From Methylobacterium sp. Leaf125 (GTDB lineage: Bacteria > Pseudomonadota > Alphaproteobacteria > Rhizobiales > Beijerinckiaceae), in assembly GCF_001423085.1 (NCBI RefSeq), contig NZ_LMNU01000014.1, positions 1 through 35,659 of the forward strand: a DNA stretch of 35,659 bases, given 5' to 3'. This document shows positions 7,746-14,994 of this stretch, piece by piece. Numbering within the stretch: the stretch's first letter is position 1; each line of letters begins with the position of its first letter. The translations under genes and the position numbers were made by a program. The notes under the pieces are model-generated. The model had not been told where the DNA came from and did not search any database. It saw nothing but the letters and a program-made list of their open reading frames with translations.

Positions 7746-7907
7746 CTACGATTGAGAAGGGGTCTTTGGTTTCACATCGGACTTAGGTAATTTCAGCTGA
7801 GACTTGCCCTCGGCTTCGAACTTCGGGTCGCCGACCAACTTTCCGATGGCTTCCTTGATCGAGCCTTTGATCTTGTCGGAGGTGTCGGCCGTCTTCTGCG
7901 CGCTCAC
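7746..7907 (-). CDS. Short CsbD-like protein with GTG start
   Basis: A 53-residue frame starts at GTG (7905-7907), with TTTGGAGC about 8 bases upstream as ribosome binding site, and stops at TAG 7746-7748. The product reads SAQKTADTSDKIKGSIKEAI followed by GKLVGDPKFEAEGKSQLK and a Pro/Lys tail. The GDPKFEAEGKSQ text is the CsbD signature, so this is a fourth family member. The hallmark second helix is shortened, so it may be a degenerate or minimal form. The non-ATG start means it is easily missed by automatic calls. Confidence 0.72.
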   Translation of the reverse strand: MSAQKTADTSDKIKGSIKEAIGKLVGDPKFEAEGKSQLKLPKSDVKPKTPSQS

Positions 7908-7998
7908 GGGATGCTCCAAAGCCTAGGCATTTGACACACCCATCAAGTGGCCCGCCCATCCCGGCAAGCAATGATGCAGATGTACCAGTTGAGTGATT

Positions 7999-9459
7999 TT
8001 ATTTGCTTGGTTCGGTAAACGGGAACCCGTTCTCCCGACCCCAGACAATGGCCTCGGAGCGCTTGTGGACGCCGAGCTTCCGGTAGAGTGACGCCGAATG
8101 GTTTCGCACCGTGTTCTTGGACAGGTTGAGCCGCGTGGCGATGGCGTCGTCCCCGAGCCCTTGGCAGATCAGGTCGAGGATCTGGCGCTCGCGCACCGAG
8201 ACGTTCGGGACGATGCCGTCCTTGTGGTCTGTGCCCGGCCGGCGCAGGTTGGCGAGCTTCTCGATGAGGCCACGACTGAACCAGGAGGTGTCGGCCATCA
8301 CGGCCTCGACGGCCTCGAACATCTCGCGCTCGGTGCGCTTGCGCTCGGTGATGTCCTGCAGAACCAACAGGGCGTAGGTCTCGGAACCGATTTCGACCCG
8401 CTCGGCCGAGACCAGGCAATCGAAGTTGGCGCCGTCCTCGTGCTTGAGGCAGACCTCCAGGCCCAGAACAAAACCGGTTCGCGCCACCGCCGACTCGAAC
8501 TTGATGCGGGCAGCCTCGTGGGCCCAGAGGCCGAGGTCAGCGGGCGAGCGTCCGGACACCTTATCCGCGCCATAGCCGAACACCCGGGTGAAGGCTTCGT
8601 TCGCACCCGTGATGGTGAAGCCGTCGGCGCGGGCCAGCAGGGTCGGCACCGGAGTCAGGTTGAACGCCTTGGCGAAGCGTTCCTCGCTCTGGCGCAGGGC
8701 CGTCTCGGCCTTTCGTCGAAGGTCCAGGTCGGCGAAGGTGAAGAGCATGCAGGGCTCGTCGCCCAACTCGATGGGCTGGCCGGCGACGATGACGTAGCGG
8801 CTGCCCCCGTCGGGCAGGTCGAGGCATGCCTCCATCTGGGGGATCGTGCCGCCGCTGTTGAGCCTGGAAATCGCCAGGTCGCGGCTACGGGCTCCGGCCA
8901 GCACGTCGACCTCGTAGACGCTGCGGCCGATGACGGCGTCGCGGGTGTAGCCGGTCATCTCCAGGAAGCCGAGGTTGACCTTGACGTGGCGCAGGTCCGA
9001 GAGCCGGCAGATCACCGCCGGGGCCGGATTGGCGTTGAAGGTGGCCTCGAACCGTTCCTCGGCCTCGAACTGCTCGGATACGTCCTTGAGGATCAGCGCC
9101 AGGCAGCTCGGATTGCCCTCCCGGTCGGTGGCGACGAGGCTGCGCAGGGAGTGGACGAAATCAACATCGGGCCGGTCGGTCCGCTTCACGTCGACGATGA
9201 CGTCGTGGAAGCGCTCGCCCGAGACGACCCGCTCCATCGGATACTGGTTCGGGGTGTGGTTGTTGCGGTAGCGCAGGGCGAAGCGCTCGCGATAGGCGTC
9301 CACCGTCTCGCCGAGTTCGTCGACGGTCTCCGCACCATGCATCGCGAGCGCTGCCTCGTTGGCATAGGCGATGGTCTGGTCGGGCTCGACCAGGATTACG
9401 CCCTCGCTCAGGCCGGCGATGATCTGCCGAAGCTCATGCCTGTCGACGCCAACCGTCAC
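7999..9459 (-). CDS. PAS-PAS-PAS LuxR-type transcriptional regulator
   Basis: The 486-residue protein has three PAS modules (about 5-130, 135-255 and 262-385; the third ends VLQDITERKRTE) and a C-terminal LuxR helix-turn-helix (about 418-475: VSVRERQILDLICQGLGDDA and LNLSKNTVRNHSASLYRKL). No kinase or receiver domain is present, so signal sensing by PAS probably changes DNA binding directly. The ligand cannot be told from sequence; the PAS domains lack an obvious flavin-binding GXNCRFLQ motif. The gene is divergent from the EcfG-like sigma factor. A GGAAC-N16-TGTT promoter-like site lies about 42 bases upstream, which suggests general stress control. Confidence 0.85.
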   Translation of the reverse strand: MTVGVDRHELRQIIAGLSEGVILVEPDQTIAYANEAALAMHGAETVDELGETVDAYRERFALRYRNNHTPNQYPMERVVSGERFHDVIVDVKRTDRPDVDFVHSLRSLVATDREGNPSCLALILKDVSEQFEAEERFEATFNANPAPAVICRLSDLRHVKVNLGFLEMTGYTRDAVIGRSVYEVDVLAGARSRDLAISRLNSGGTIPQMEACLDLPDGGSRYVIVAGQPIELGDEPCMLFTFADLDLRRKAETALRQSEERFAKAFNLTPVPTLLARADGFTITGANEAFTRVFGYGADKVSGRSPADLGLWAHEAARIKFESAVARTGFVLGLEVCLKHEDGANFDCLVSAERVEIGSETYALLVLQDITERKRTEREMFEAVEAVMADTSWFSRGLIEKLANLRRPGTDHKDGIVPNVSVRERQILDLICQGLGDDAIATRLNLSKNTVRNHSASLYRKLGVHKRSEAIVWGRENGFPFTEPSK

Positions 9460-9500
9460 CTTCGACCACCTTCCCTGCTGCTTGGATCAAGCACGGCCGC

Positions 9501-9525
9501 AACAGGCGGTTGGGGAAACGGTTCC
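9501..9525 (-). promoter_or_regulatory. EcfG-type promoter candidate for the PAS-LuxR gene
   Basis: On the minus strand GGAAC (9525-9521) is followed after 16 bases by TGTT (9504-9501). The alphaproteobacterial EcfG consensus is GGAAC-N16/17-cGTT. The site is 42 bases upstream of the start at 9459, a sensible distance. It is inferred from the match only. Confidence 0.5.
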
Positions 9526-9676
9526 GATGCGAGCGAGCGAATGGCTGGTATATCTGGATCATTGACGTGAACGTGAACGATCAGCCACAAACCGCTACGT
9601 GTTTTCTACCGTAGAGGGGCGGACAGATCCGGTCGACGACCGGGAGAAGGTTGAATCTCCTCGCGTGTACTTAAGC

Positions 9677-10336
9677 ATGATCTCCAACGAACCTTCGCCT
9701 GGCGAGGGATTGCCCCGCCATGTCCAGGATCTGATCGGACGGAAACTCGACGAGCTCATCCCGAGAACCGACGCTGTCGACCCTGACACGCGGCTCGGCC
9801 GGGTGCTGCTTCGGCTCAGGGCCGCCCTGCTCGACGCCGAGGCGGAGCGACAGGTCACGAAGGCGTTCGGCGAAGAGATCATCGCCCTCGTGCCGCGCCT
9901 GCGCCGCTTCGCCCTCGTTCGCACCGGAAACGCCGCGGAGGCCGACGACATGGTTCAGGCGACCCTGATGCGGGCCTGGGAGCGCAGGTCCCAGTTCGAG
10001 GACGGCACCAACCTCGTCGCGTGGCTGTTCACGATCCTGCGCAATACGCACCTTAACCAGCGCAAGCGCTTGCGACGCGAGGTCGAGGACGTCGACGGGG
10101 TATTCGCAGGCGCGCTTTCCTCGGCGCCGGACCAGGAGCATCGGATGGCCCTGTTCGAGTTGCAGGCCGCCCTGGATGACCTTCCCGCGGAGCAGCGCGA
10201 GACCCTGCTGCTGGTGACGGTGGATGGGCTCCGGCACGAGGACGCGGCCGCCATCCTCGGCTGCCAGGTCGGCACCGTGAAGAGCCGGGTCAGCCGGGCG
10301 CGGGAACGCCTCGCCATCGCCCTGGACCTGTCATGA
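9677..10336 (+). CDS. EcfG-like ECF sigma factor with NepR-like N-terminus
   Basis: Sigma region 2 (ALVPRLRRFALVRTGNAAEA, then DDMVQATLMRAW and NLVAWLFTILRNTHLNQRKR) and region 4 (LPAEQRETLLLVTVDGLRHEDAA, then GTVKSRVSRARERL) are complete and of the EcfG (ECF15) type that drives the general stress response. Before region 2 lies an extra segment of about 60 residues. Its text (VQDLIGRKLDELIPRT, then about ten residues and LGRVLLRLRAAL) follows the spacing of NepR, the anti-sigma factor that masks EcfG. ATG 9677-9679 is the first ATG; GTG 9599 would add 26 residues. The stop overlaps the next start (ATGA). Region assignments are clear; the NepR resemblance is inference. Confidence 0.85.
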   Translation: MISNEPSPGEGLPRHVQDLIGRKLDELIPRTDAVDPDTRLGRVLLRLRAALLDAEAERQVTKAFGEEIIALVPRLRRFALVRTGNAAEADDMVQATLMRAWERRSQFEDGTNLVAWLFTILRNTHLNQRKRLRREVEDVDGVFAGALSSAPDQEHRMALFELQAALDDLPAEQRETLLLVTVDGLRHEDAAAILGCQVGTVKSRVSRARERLAIALDLS

Positions 10337-10554
10337 CGGCGCAAACGCCTGCACCGGATGCCGACGGAACCGTCCCGCCCTTCGATCCGGCACCCGTCGC
10401 AGCGCGGGTGCAAGCCGCTCTCGACAGCTACCTCAGGGAACGCGCGCCCGACCAGCGGCTGGCGTTCTGGAAGGCCGTCGCGCTCGGATACGGTGGTAAC
10501 TTCGAGACCCTGGCCGGATACGCTTTACCGGCGACGACGAAGACTTCGTCCTGA
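10333..10554 (+). CDS. 73-residue protein coupled to the sigma factor
   Basis: The start overlaps the sigma gene stop (ATGA), which implies translational coupling. The product has a Pro-rich N-terminus (MTAQTPAPDADGTVPPFDPA), a helical stretch (VAARVQAALDSYLRERAPDQ and LAFWKAVALGYGG) and a short tail. It does not contain the NepR core motif, no signal peptide and no membrane segment. In this position a sigma-factor regulator would be expected, but the sequence alone does not prove it. I do not recognise the family. Confidence 0.6.
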   Translation: MTAQTPAPDADGTVPPFDPAPVAARVQAALDSYLRERAPDQRLAFWKAVALGYGGNFETLAGYALPATTKTSS

Positions 10555-10847
10555 GCGGGGCTATTCATCGAACACGGCTCGGTGAGGGCGCCACGGAGAC
10601 TGCATTTTACCAGGTCTTACCCCGGCAAAATGATGCGTCTGCATCATTGAGCGATTCCGAGACGGTCATATCTCCCGGTCAATGCCGAACGGGTCGGTGC
10701 GAACGGCGAGCGAATACAAGAGTTATGCCGGGCTTCATAAGTCCCCCCGATCAGGTCCGGCATGGCCGCAGGGCCGGGCGTTGTGCCGCTCCGGGCGCAC
10801 GTTCGGCCCGTAGGCCACCCGTCACGAACAGGTTGGAGGATCCCAGA

Positions 10848-11054
10848 TTGGCCAATCCCGGCGCGCCTGAACCCACACCCGGGGCGGACGACCTCACCGA
10901 GTCGCCGCCGCGGCCTTTCCCGGGCGAGCGTCCGCTCGGGTCGGACGAGCCGTCCGCGCCCTACGAGGAAACTCCTCCGAACGAGTCGCCAGGGCCCGGT
11001 ATCGGTCTCGAACGGCCGGCGGCGGAGCCGACCGCCCCGGGACGACGGGGCTGA
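10848..11054 (+). CDS. Pro-rich disordered small protein (TTG start)
   Basis: A 68-residue frame starts at TTG 10848-10850 with TTGGAGGATC as ribosome binding site. The product (ANPGAPEPTPGADDLTESPP and onward) is almost entirely Pro, Glu, Gly and Ser, so it is expected to be unstructured. Similar acidic Pro-rich small proteins are frequent in Methylobacterium genomes without known function. A longer in-frame start at 10647 gives an implausible basic Arg/Cys-rich extension, so I prefer the TTG. Confidence 0.5.
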   Translation: MANPGAPEPTPGADDLTESPPRPFPGERPLGSDEPSAPYEETPPNESPGPGIGLERPAAEPTAPGRRG

Positions 11055-11083
11055 GCGCGTTCCGGGAGGACTACGAGACGCAG

Positions 11084-11275
11084 GTGATCCAGGAAGCCAT
11101 CGAGTCCGGCATGGCCCGCCGCGAGCTCCTGGAGACCTTGGGCGGCCTGCGGATCAGCGACTTCATACCGCCCCATGCCGGAGAACCGGTCGCGGATTAT
11201 GCGGCCCGGGCAACGGGCGAGCTCATGGTCCGATACCTCGCGCAGGATAAGGACGACACCGTGCCACCCGTTTAG
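11084..11275 (+). CDS. 63-residue hypothetical protein
   Basis: A frame starting at GTG 11084 gives MIQEAIESGMARRELLETLG, then LRISDFIPPHAGEPVADYAA and a tail ending DTVPPV. The pattern is soluble and helical with no signal peptide. A GGAGG element lies about 14 bases upstream of the GTG, slightly far; the frame remains open a little further upstream, so the start is uncertain. It lies 29 bases after the Pro-rich gene and 24 bases before the exported protein gene, so the three may form one operon. Function unknown. Confidence 0.5.
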   Translation: MIQEAIESGMARRELLETLGGLRISDFIPPHAGEPVADYAARATGELMVRYLAQDKDDTVPPV

Positions 11276-11299
11276 CGGGCAGGCCCTGGAGAGGAATTG

Positions 11300-11668
11300 A
11301 TGTCATCCCATCCCAAGTTCGCCGCGCTGTGCCTGGGCATCGCGTGCGCCGTGCCTTTGCAGGCCGCAGCGCAGGCGGGCTTCGACGGGCAATGGTCCGT
11401 CACCGCCACCGTCGAGGACGGCGGCTGCACGGGTCCCTACCGGTATCCCATCGTCATTCGTGACGGCGTCGTCGATGACGCGAGCGGCAGCGGGGCCGAT
11501 GCATCGGGACGCGTGCGCAAGGACGGTCGCCTCATCGGCTCCATAAAAAGCGGGCTTGCCGACATCGCCGTCGAAGGCCGCCTCCGGTCAGCCGCGGGAG
11601 CCGGCCGCTGGAACCTCTCCGGTCCAATCCCTTGCCGCGGCCGCTGGACGGCGAGCAAGGCAGGGTAA
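11300..11668 (+). CDS. Exported small protein with two Cys
   Basis: The 122-residue protein starts with a signal peptide (MSSHPKFAALCLGIACAVPL, cleavage near AAAQA). The mature part is beta-rich, beginning GFDGQWSVTATVEDGGCTGP, with one Cys near each end (GGCTG and PIPCRGRW) that could form a disulfide. Gly/Asp-rich strand repeats (VVDDASGSGADASGRVRKDG) suggest a small beta-sandwich. Such proteins are found in Methylobacterium and relatives as uncharacterised periplasmic proteins. The ATG at 11300 follows GAGAGG by about 6 bases; an adjacent TTG at 11297 is less likely. Confidence 0.7.
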   Translation: MSSHPKFAALCLGIACAVPLQAAAQAGFDGQWSVTATVEDGGCTGPYRYPIVIRDGVVDDASGSGADASGRVRKDGRLIGSIKSGLADIAVEGRLRSAAGAGRWNLSGPIPCRGRWTASKAG

Positions 11669-11834
11669 TCACAGAGAACGCACTGACGCCATCCTGCGAA
11701 AGACTGATGGATGTGAACTAAACTCCGCCCTGTCTGCCGCATATTATACAATTCGATACAAAATTCTGTGATAATAGAAGCAACGCTTTCCGGGTCTTAT
11801 TTGTTCGCATCCTATCGCAACAGAGGAGATGCAG

Positions 11835-12134
11835 ATGCGATTGAAACTAGCTGGCGCAGCCGTCCTTGCCCTCGGTACGATTGCCGCCACGGCCGGTGCC
11901 GCCGAAGCCCGCGACGGGTGCGGACCTGGTAGCCACCGAGGATATTATGGGTACTGCCGTCCGAACGTCGTCTATCGCCCCATCGTGGTGCGGCCGGTCG
12001 TCTATAGATATCGCCGGGTCGGCTGGTACGGCCCCCGCTGGCACCGTTGGGGCGGTTATCGCCATGTCGGATATCACCGTCCGTGGGGTTGGCACGGCGG
12101 CTACCGCCACGTTGGCTGGCATCACCGCTGGTAA
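11835..12134 (+). CDS. Exported His/Tyr/Gly/Trp-rich small protein
   Basis: The 99-residue protein has a signal peptide (MRLKLAGAAVLALGTIAATA, cleavage near AEA). The motif DGCGPGSHRGYYGYCRPN then precedes alternating Tyr, Arg, Trp, Gly and His repeats (YRHVGYHRPW, YRHVGWHHRW). The GCGxGxHRxxxGxC motif followed by aromatic/His repeats marks a family of small secreted proteins common in Rhizobiales; metal binding is possible but unproven. ATG 11835 is placed 6 bases after AGGAG; ATG 11829 is too close to it. Upstream DNA (about 11730-11790) is unusually AT-rich, and a terminator follows at 12153. Confidence 0.75.
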   Translation: MRLKLAGAAVLALGTIAATAGAAEARDGCGPGSHRGYYGYCRPNVVYRPIVVRPVVYRYRRVGWYGPRWHRWGGYRHVGYHRPWGWHGGYRHVGWHHRW

Positions 12135-12152
12135 GCTGACGGCCCCCTAAGC

Positions 12153-12184
12153 AAGGGCGTTCGGTTCGTACCGGGCGCCCTTTT
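12153..12184 (+). terminator. Rho-independent terminator after the His-rich exported gene
   Basis: Stem AAGGGCG (12153-12159) / CGCCCTT (12176-12182) with a 16-base loop, followed by a TTTT run to 12184, lies 18 bases after the stop at 12134. Confidence 0.7.
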
Positions 12185-12635
12185 CCGGCCAAGCCGTTAC
12201 CGCGCCGATTTCCTGACCTGCCGGCCGTGCTCGCATTCGGCTACGGCCAAGAGCTTCCGAGGAAGGCGCCCACAGATTTGAGCTACCGCGGAAGGCCCCC
12301 CCTCAGGAATACGGGGCGCAGTCCCCAGGCAGCCGGTCGTCTGCCACGGAACGCCGGACGCTTCGTCGTCCATGGCCAATCATCGACCCGACATCGTGAG
12401 GATCCCTAACCCTGGACGAAATCGACGACGTGAAATTTCTATGCGGGTACATCGACATCGGCGGAACATCACCAGCCCGAAACACTTGTCGCGTGTCTGA
12501 AACGTCCCTCGATCCAGCCACTACAGACCGGCGCCGCGCCATCGTCGCCGCCGAGCCCGTTCCCGACCTAATCAGAATCCCAGTCCTATCGAGCGGCTTC
12601 GGCACCGACCCGCCGCCCATGCCCGGAGACCACAC
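12185..12635. other. Intergenic stretch with no gene seen
   Basis: About 450 bases between the His-rich gene terminator and the GlsB-like gene. Open frames on both strands have no ribosome binding site or recognisable protein character. It presumably carries the promoter of the GlsB-like gene; no convincing sigma-factor site was found. Confidence 0.5.
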
Positions 12636-12896
12636 ATGTCCATACTCGCCTGGATCGTACTCGGCCTGATCGCCGGTTTCATCGGCAGCAAGATCGTCAA
12701 CAACAGTGGTCAGGGTCTGATCGTCGACATCCTGCTCGGCATCGTCGGCGCGGTTGTCGGTGGCTTTCTGTTCAACCAGTTCGGCCAGCCCGGCGTATCC
12801 GGCGTCAACCTCTACAGCCTGCTGGTGGCTGTCGTCGGCGCCGTCATCGTGCTTTGGCTCTACCATGCCCTAGTCGGCCGTCGCCGAGTCCTCTGA
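12636..12896 (+). CDS. GlsB/YeaQ/YmgE family stress membrane protein
   Basis: The 86-residue protein has three hydrophobic helices (about 3-22, 28-48, 60-80) with the Gly-rich text LGLIAGFIGSKIVN, GLIVDILLGIVGAVVGGFLF and VAVVGAVIVLWLYHAL. This is the YeaQ/GlsB pattern (formerly 'transglycosylase-associated'), a small inner-membrane family linked to stress survival. A GGAG site lies 7 bases before the ATG. The short cytosolic tail is VGRRRVL. A perfect hairpin terminator follows. Confidence 0.9.
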   Translation: MSILAWIVLGLIAGFIGSKIVNNSGQGLIVDILLGIVGAVVGGFLFNQFGQPGVSGVNLYSLLVAVVGAVIVLWLYHALVGRRRVL

Positions 12897-12906
12897 CACC
12901 TCCAAC

Positions 12907-12936
12907 ATCGCTTCGGCCGCCGCTGGCCGAAGCGAT
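12907..12936 (+). terminator. Hairpin terminator after GlsB-like gene
   Basis: Perfect 12-bp stem ATCGCTTCGGCC (12907-12918) / GGCCGAAGCGAT (12925-12936) with a 6-base loop, 10 bases after the stop codon, followed by CAATTTCC. The T run is weak but the stem is strong. Confidence 0.65.
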
Positions 12937-13289
12937 CAATTTCCGTGCCCCCGACGGTTCGCAGGACAGCGGCGCCGAAGCGGGGAGGTTCGACATAGCT
13001 TCAGGTCCTGACAGGGCGGCTATCGCTCGGCGTCATCGCTGGAAAGGTTCATCGTCTTTTGCGTGGCTGGTCACCAATGTGTGTAGGGCCGGGTGCCGCG
13101 CCTTCGCGAGCCAGGTGCCGAACCAGGGCGAGCAGTCCGCACTCGCATCCCAGGACGGCACACGCCGAAGCCGTGTCCCCCCTTTCGCTCGCGAGCGCGT
13201 ACGATCACGAGATGCCTGGAAATCGACGAGGCCGGACCGAGCTTCGACCCGGTGATGCGATGGCCCCGTAACGGACGTTGTTCGAGGAG
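12937..13289. other. Intergenic stretch, no gene supported
   Basis: About 350 bases between the GlsB-like terminator and the remnant starting at 13290. A minus-strand frame (about 13033-13428) is open but Arg/Pro-rich and lacks motifs. I found no convincing gene. Confidence 0.4.
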
Positions 13290-13719
13290 TCATTCCGCCT
13301 TGTGGATGTAGCGGCCTTCCCGTGGTGGCGCGAAGTATTTTCCGTGCGTGACGCGCAGGTCCATCTTCTTCTTGAGCACGCCAAGGGTTAGCGGCTCCCT
13401 GTGCAGGGCGGCGCCACGTACAGTCCAAGTCCGGATTTCGGGAAGGATCTCCGCCGGGGTCATGGCGCTCCCGTCCGGGATGATGTCGTGGACCTCATGC
13501 ATGACACGGTCCCAGAACTCCTCGGCCCGAAAGCGTTCGGGTTGGTTCTCTGACTTCACCAGCCGGTTCTGGAGGCGTTCGCCGTTTTGGTCGGCGGTGA
13601 CGCCTTTGGCCTTGGAGAACGGCGTTCTCGGCCTGAAGCGTCTCGATGATGCCAAGCAGGTGCTCACGGTCCTGAGCTTCCTCCCTGCGCAGGGCCATGG
13701 CCTCGTCGCGTTCGTGCAC
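13290..13719 (-). pseudogene. Frameshifted coiled-coil protein remnant
   Basis: Reading from 13719 the minus strand gives a Glu/Arg-rich coiled coil (HERDEAMALRREEAQDREHL, then LLGIIETLQAENAVL). At about 13610 the sense passes to another frame, continuing QNGERLQNRLVKSENQPERF, then EEFWDRVMHEVHDIIPDGSAM, ending with a domain having KKKMDLRVTHGKYFAPPREG and stop at 13290. The two frames differ by one base near the GGCC/AAGG text. There is no ATG or GTG in the upstream extension, which still shows protein-like text (AFNGLDLWKRAKSEATQKL). So it looks 5'-truncated as well as frameshifted. I do not recognise the family. Only the C-terminal part could still be translated. Confidence 0.55.
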
Positions 13720-13972
13720 GAGCTTCTGGGTGGCCTCGCTCTTGGCGCGCTTCCACAGGTCCAGTCCGTTGAAGGCGCAGGGATGCCAAGCGCCCCTCGC
13801 GGAGGCAACGTCCGCTGTTCCAATATTAAAGCCCGAAACCGGACTGGCAGAAATCCTCCCGGGGCGGAAAGGCTGGGTTGGTTCGAGAACGCCTATATCT
13901 GGGACGGCATCATGTCGGGGTAAACGACTGCTTCAGGTGCGCTGCATTCCTGGAGCCTGCATGGCCTCCTCA

Positions 13973-14124
13973 ACATTGCCGTTGAGGAGGCCGGGCTTCA
14001 GATTTCGGTCGCTTCCGCCAGAGCGAGCGCGTCTTCAACGTCCACGCCACATTGCCGTTGAGGAGGCCGGGCTTCAGATTTCGGTCGCTTCCGCCAGAGC
14101 GAGCGCGTCTTCAACGTCCACGCC
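13973..14124. repeat. Exact 76-bp tandem duplication
   Basis: Two identical 76-base copies lie head to tail: 13973-14048 and 14049-14124. Copy 2 contains the last codons and TGA stop of the integrase pseudogene; copy 1 repeats them beyond that stop. 76 is not a multiple of three, so the copies lie in different frames. Confidence 0.95.
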
Positions 14125-14739
14125 AAGGTAGCGTACCGTGCTCTCGATTTTCGTATGCCCAAGCAGAATCTACACAGCGCGTAAGTTGCCGGTTCGCTTG
14201 TAGATCAATGCCGCCTTTGTACGGCGTAAAGAATGTGTGCCGTAGTCCTCGCGCCGTAGCCCTATGCCCGTCACCCATTCATCTACCAGGCGGGCGTACT
14301 GCCGGGTGCTTATGTGCGCCTCGTGGTCGATCCGGCTTGGAAAGGCGTAATCGTCAAGCCCGCCCCCTCGGCACCCCAACCAAGTCAAAATGCTGGTACG
14401 TGCTGGTTCAAGCAGTTCGAACTGCACGGGCGACCCAGTCTTTCGCTGAACGACGATGACGCGCGCCCGTACATGCCCGCCGCTGACAAGCTCGCCGATC
14501 TTCAATTTGACGATGTCACAACCACGCAACTTGCTATCAATGGCGAGGTCGAACATGGCCCGGTCGCGTACGCGCCGCTCTCCGTCGAGCCAGAAACGGA
14601 TGGCCCAAACCTGTTGTGGTTTGAGCGCGCGTTTGGCGCCGAGCTTCCGTCCTGCGTTCCACGGTCGGCGGCGGTCGGCGGCTCTTGAAGGCTGGGTCGT
14701 GCTCTGAATGTCCCATCTCTCATCTCCCAACCGGCCCAT
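14074..14739 (-). pseudogene. Tyrosine recombinase (integrase) interrupted by amber codon
   Basis: The frame from ATG 14739 codes for a tyrosine recombinase catalytic domain: LKPQQVWAIRFWLDGERRVR, LAIDSKLRGCDIVKLKIGEL (with the first catalytic Arg), and THSLRRTKAALIYKRTGNLR (the H-x-x-R box). At 14170-14172 a TAG replaces the expected CAG (the family text is NLRAVQxLLGHT). After it the same frame continues ILLGHTKIESTVRYLGVDVE with the GHT His and the catalytic Tyr, to TGA 14074-14076. Without read-through the protein lacks its nucleophile and is inactive. The 221-codon length fits short integrase-like proteins without an N-terminal SAM-like domain. It lies next to other decayed DNA. A sequencing error cannot be excluded. 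Confidence 0.85.
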
Positions 14740-14994
14740 GCCGGCAGAGAGAGAAGGGGTGCTGCGGACTTAGCCTGCATATTACCGGTTAGACGTTCGG
14801 GATGTGTGCCACGCAGCTGCCAGACTTGAAATGCAGCCCTGCTGCGTCCGACCCAATGTCGCCGCAGCAGGTAGCTCACGCAGTCCTCGGAAGCGGACGC
14901 GGGCAGGTGCCGCAGGCTACAAATTTCGGGGCTGTCAGGACATTGTTGTGACCCTGATTGGGAGGAGGATTGATCCAGCTTGGTCAGGCTGCGT
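14740..14994. other. Intergenic DNA upstream of the integrase remnant
   Basis: About 255 bases between the integrase start and the end of the GGDEF gene. Open frames show no recognisable protein text. No attachment-site-like repeat or tRNA end was found here. Confidence 0.4.

Noticed and set aside
8098..9570. Plus-strand open frame of 490 codons
   Set aside because: Shadow of the PAS-LuxR gene on the opposite strand.
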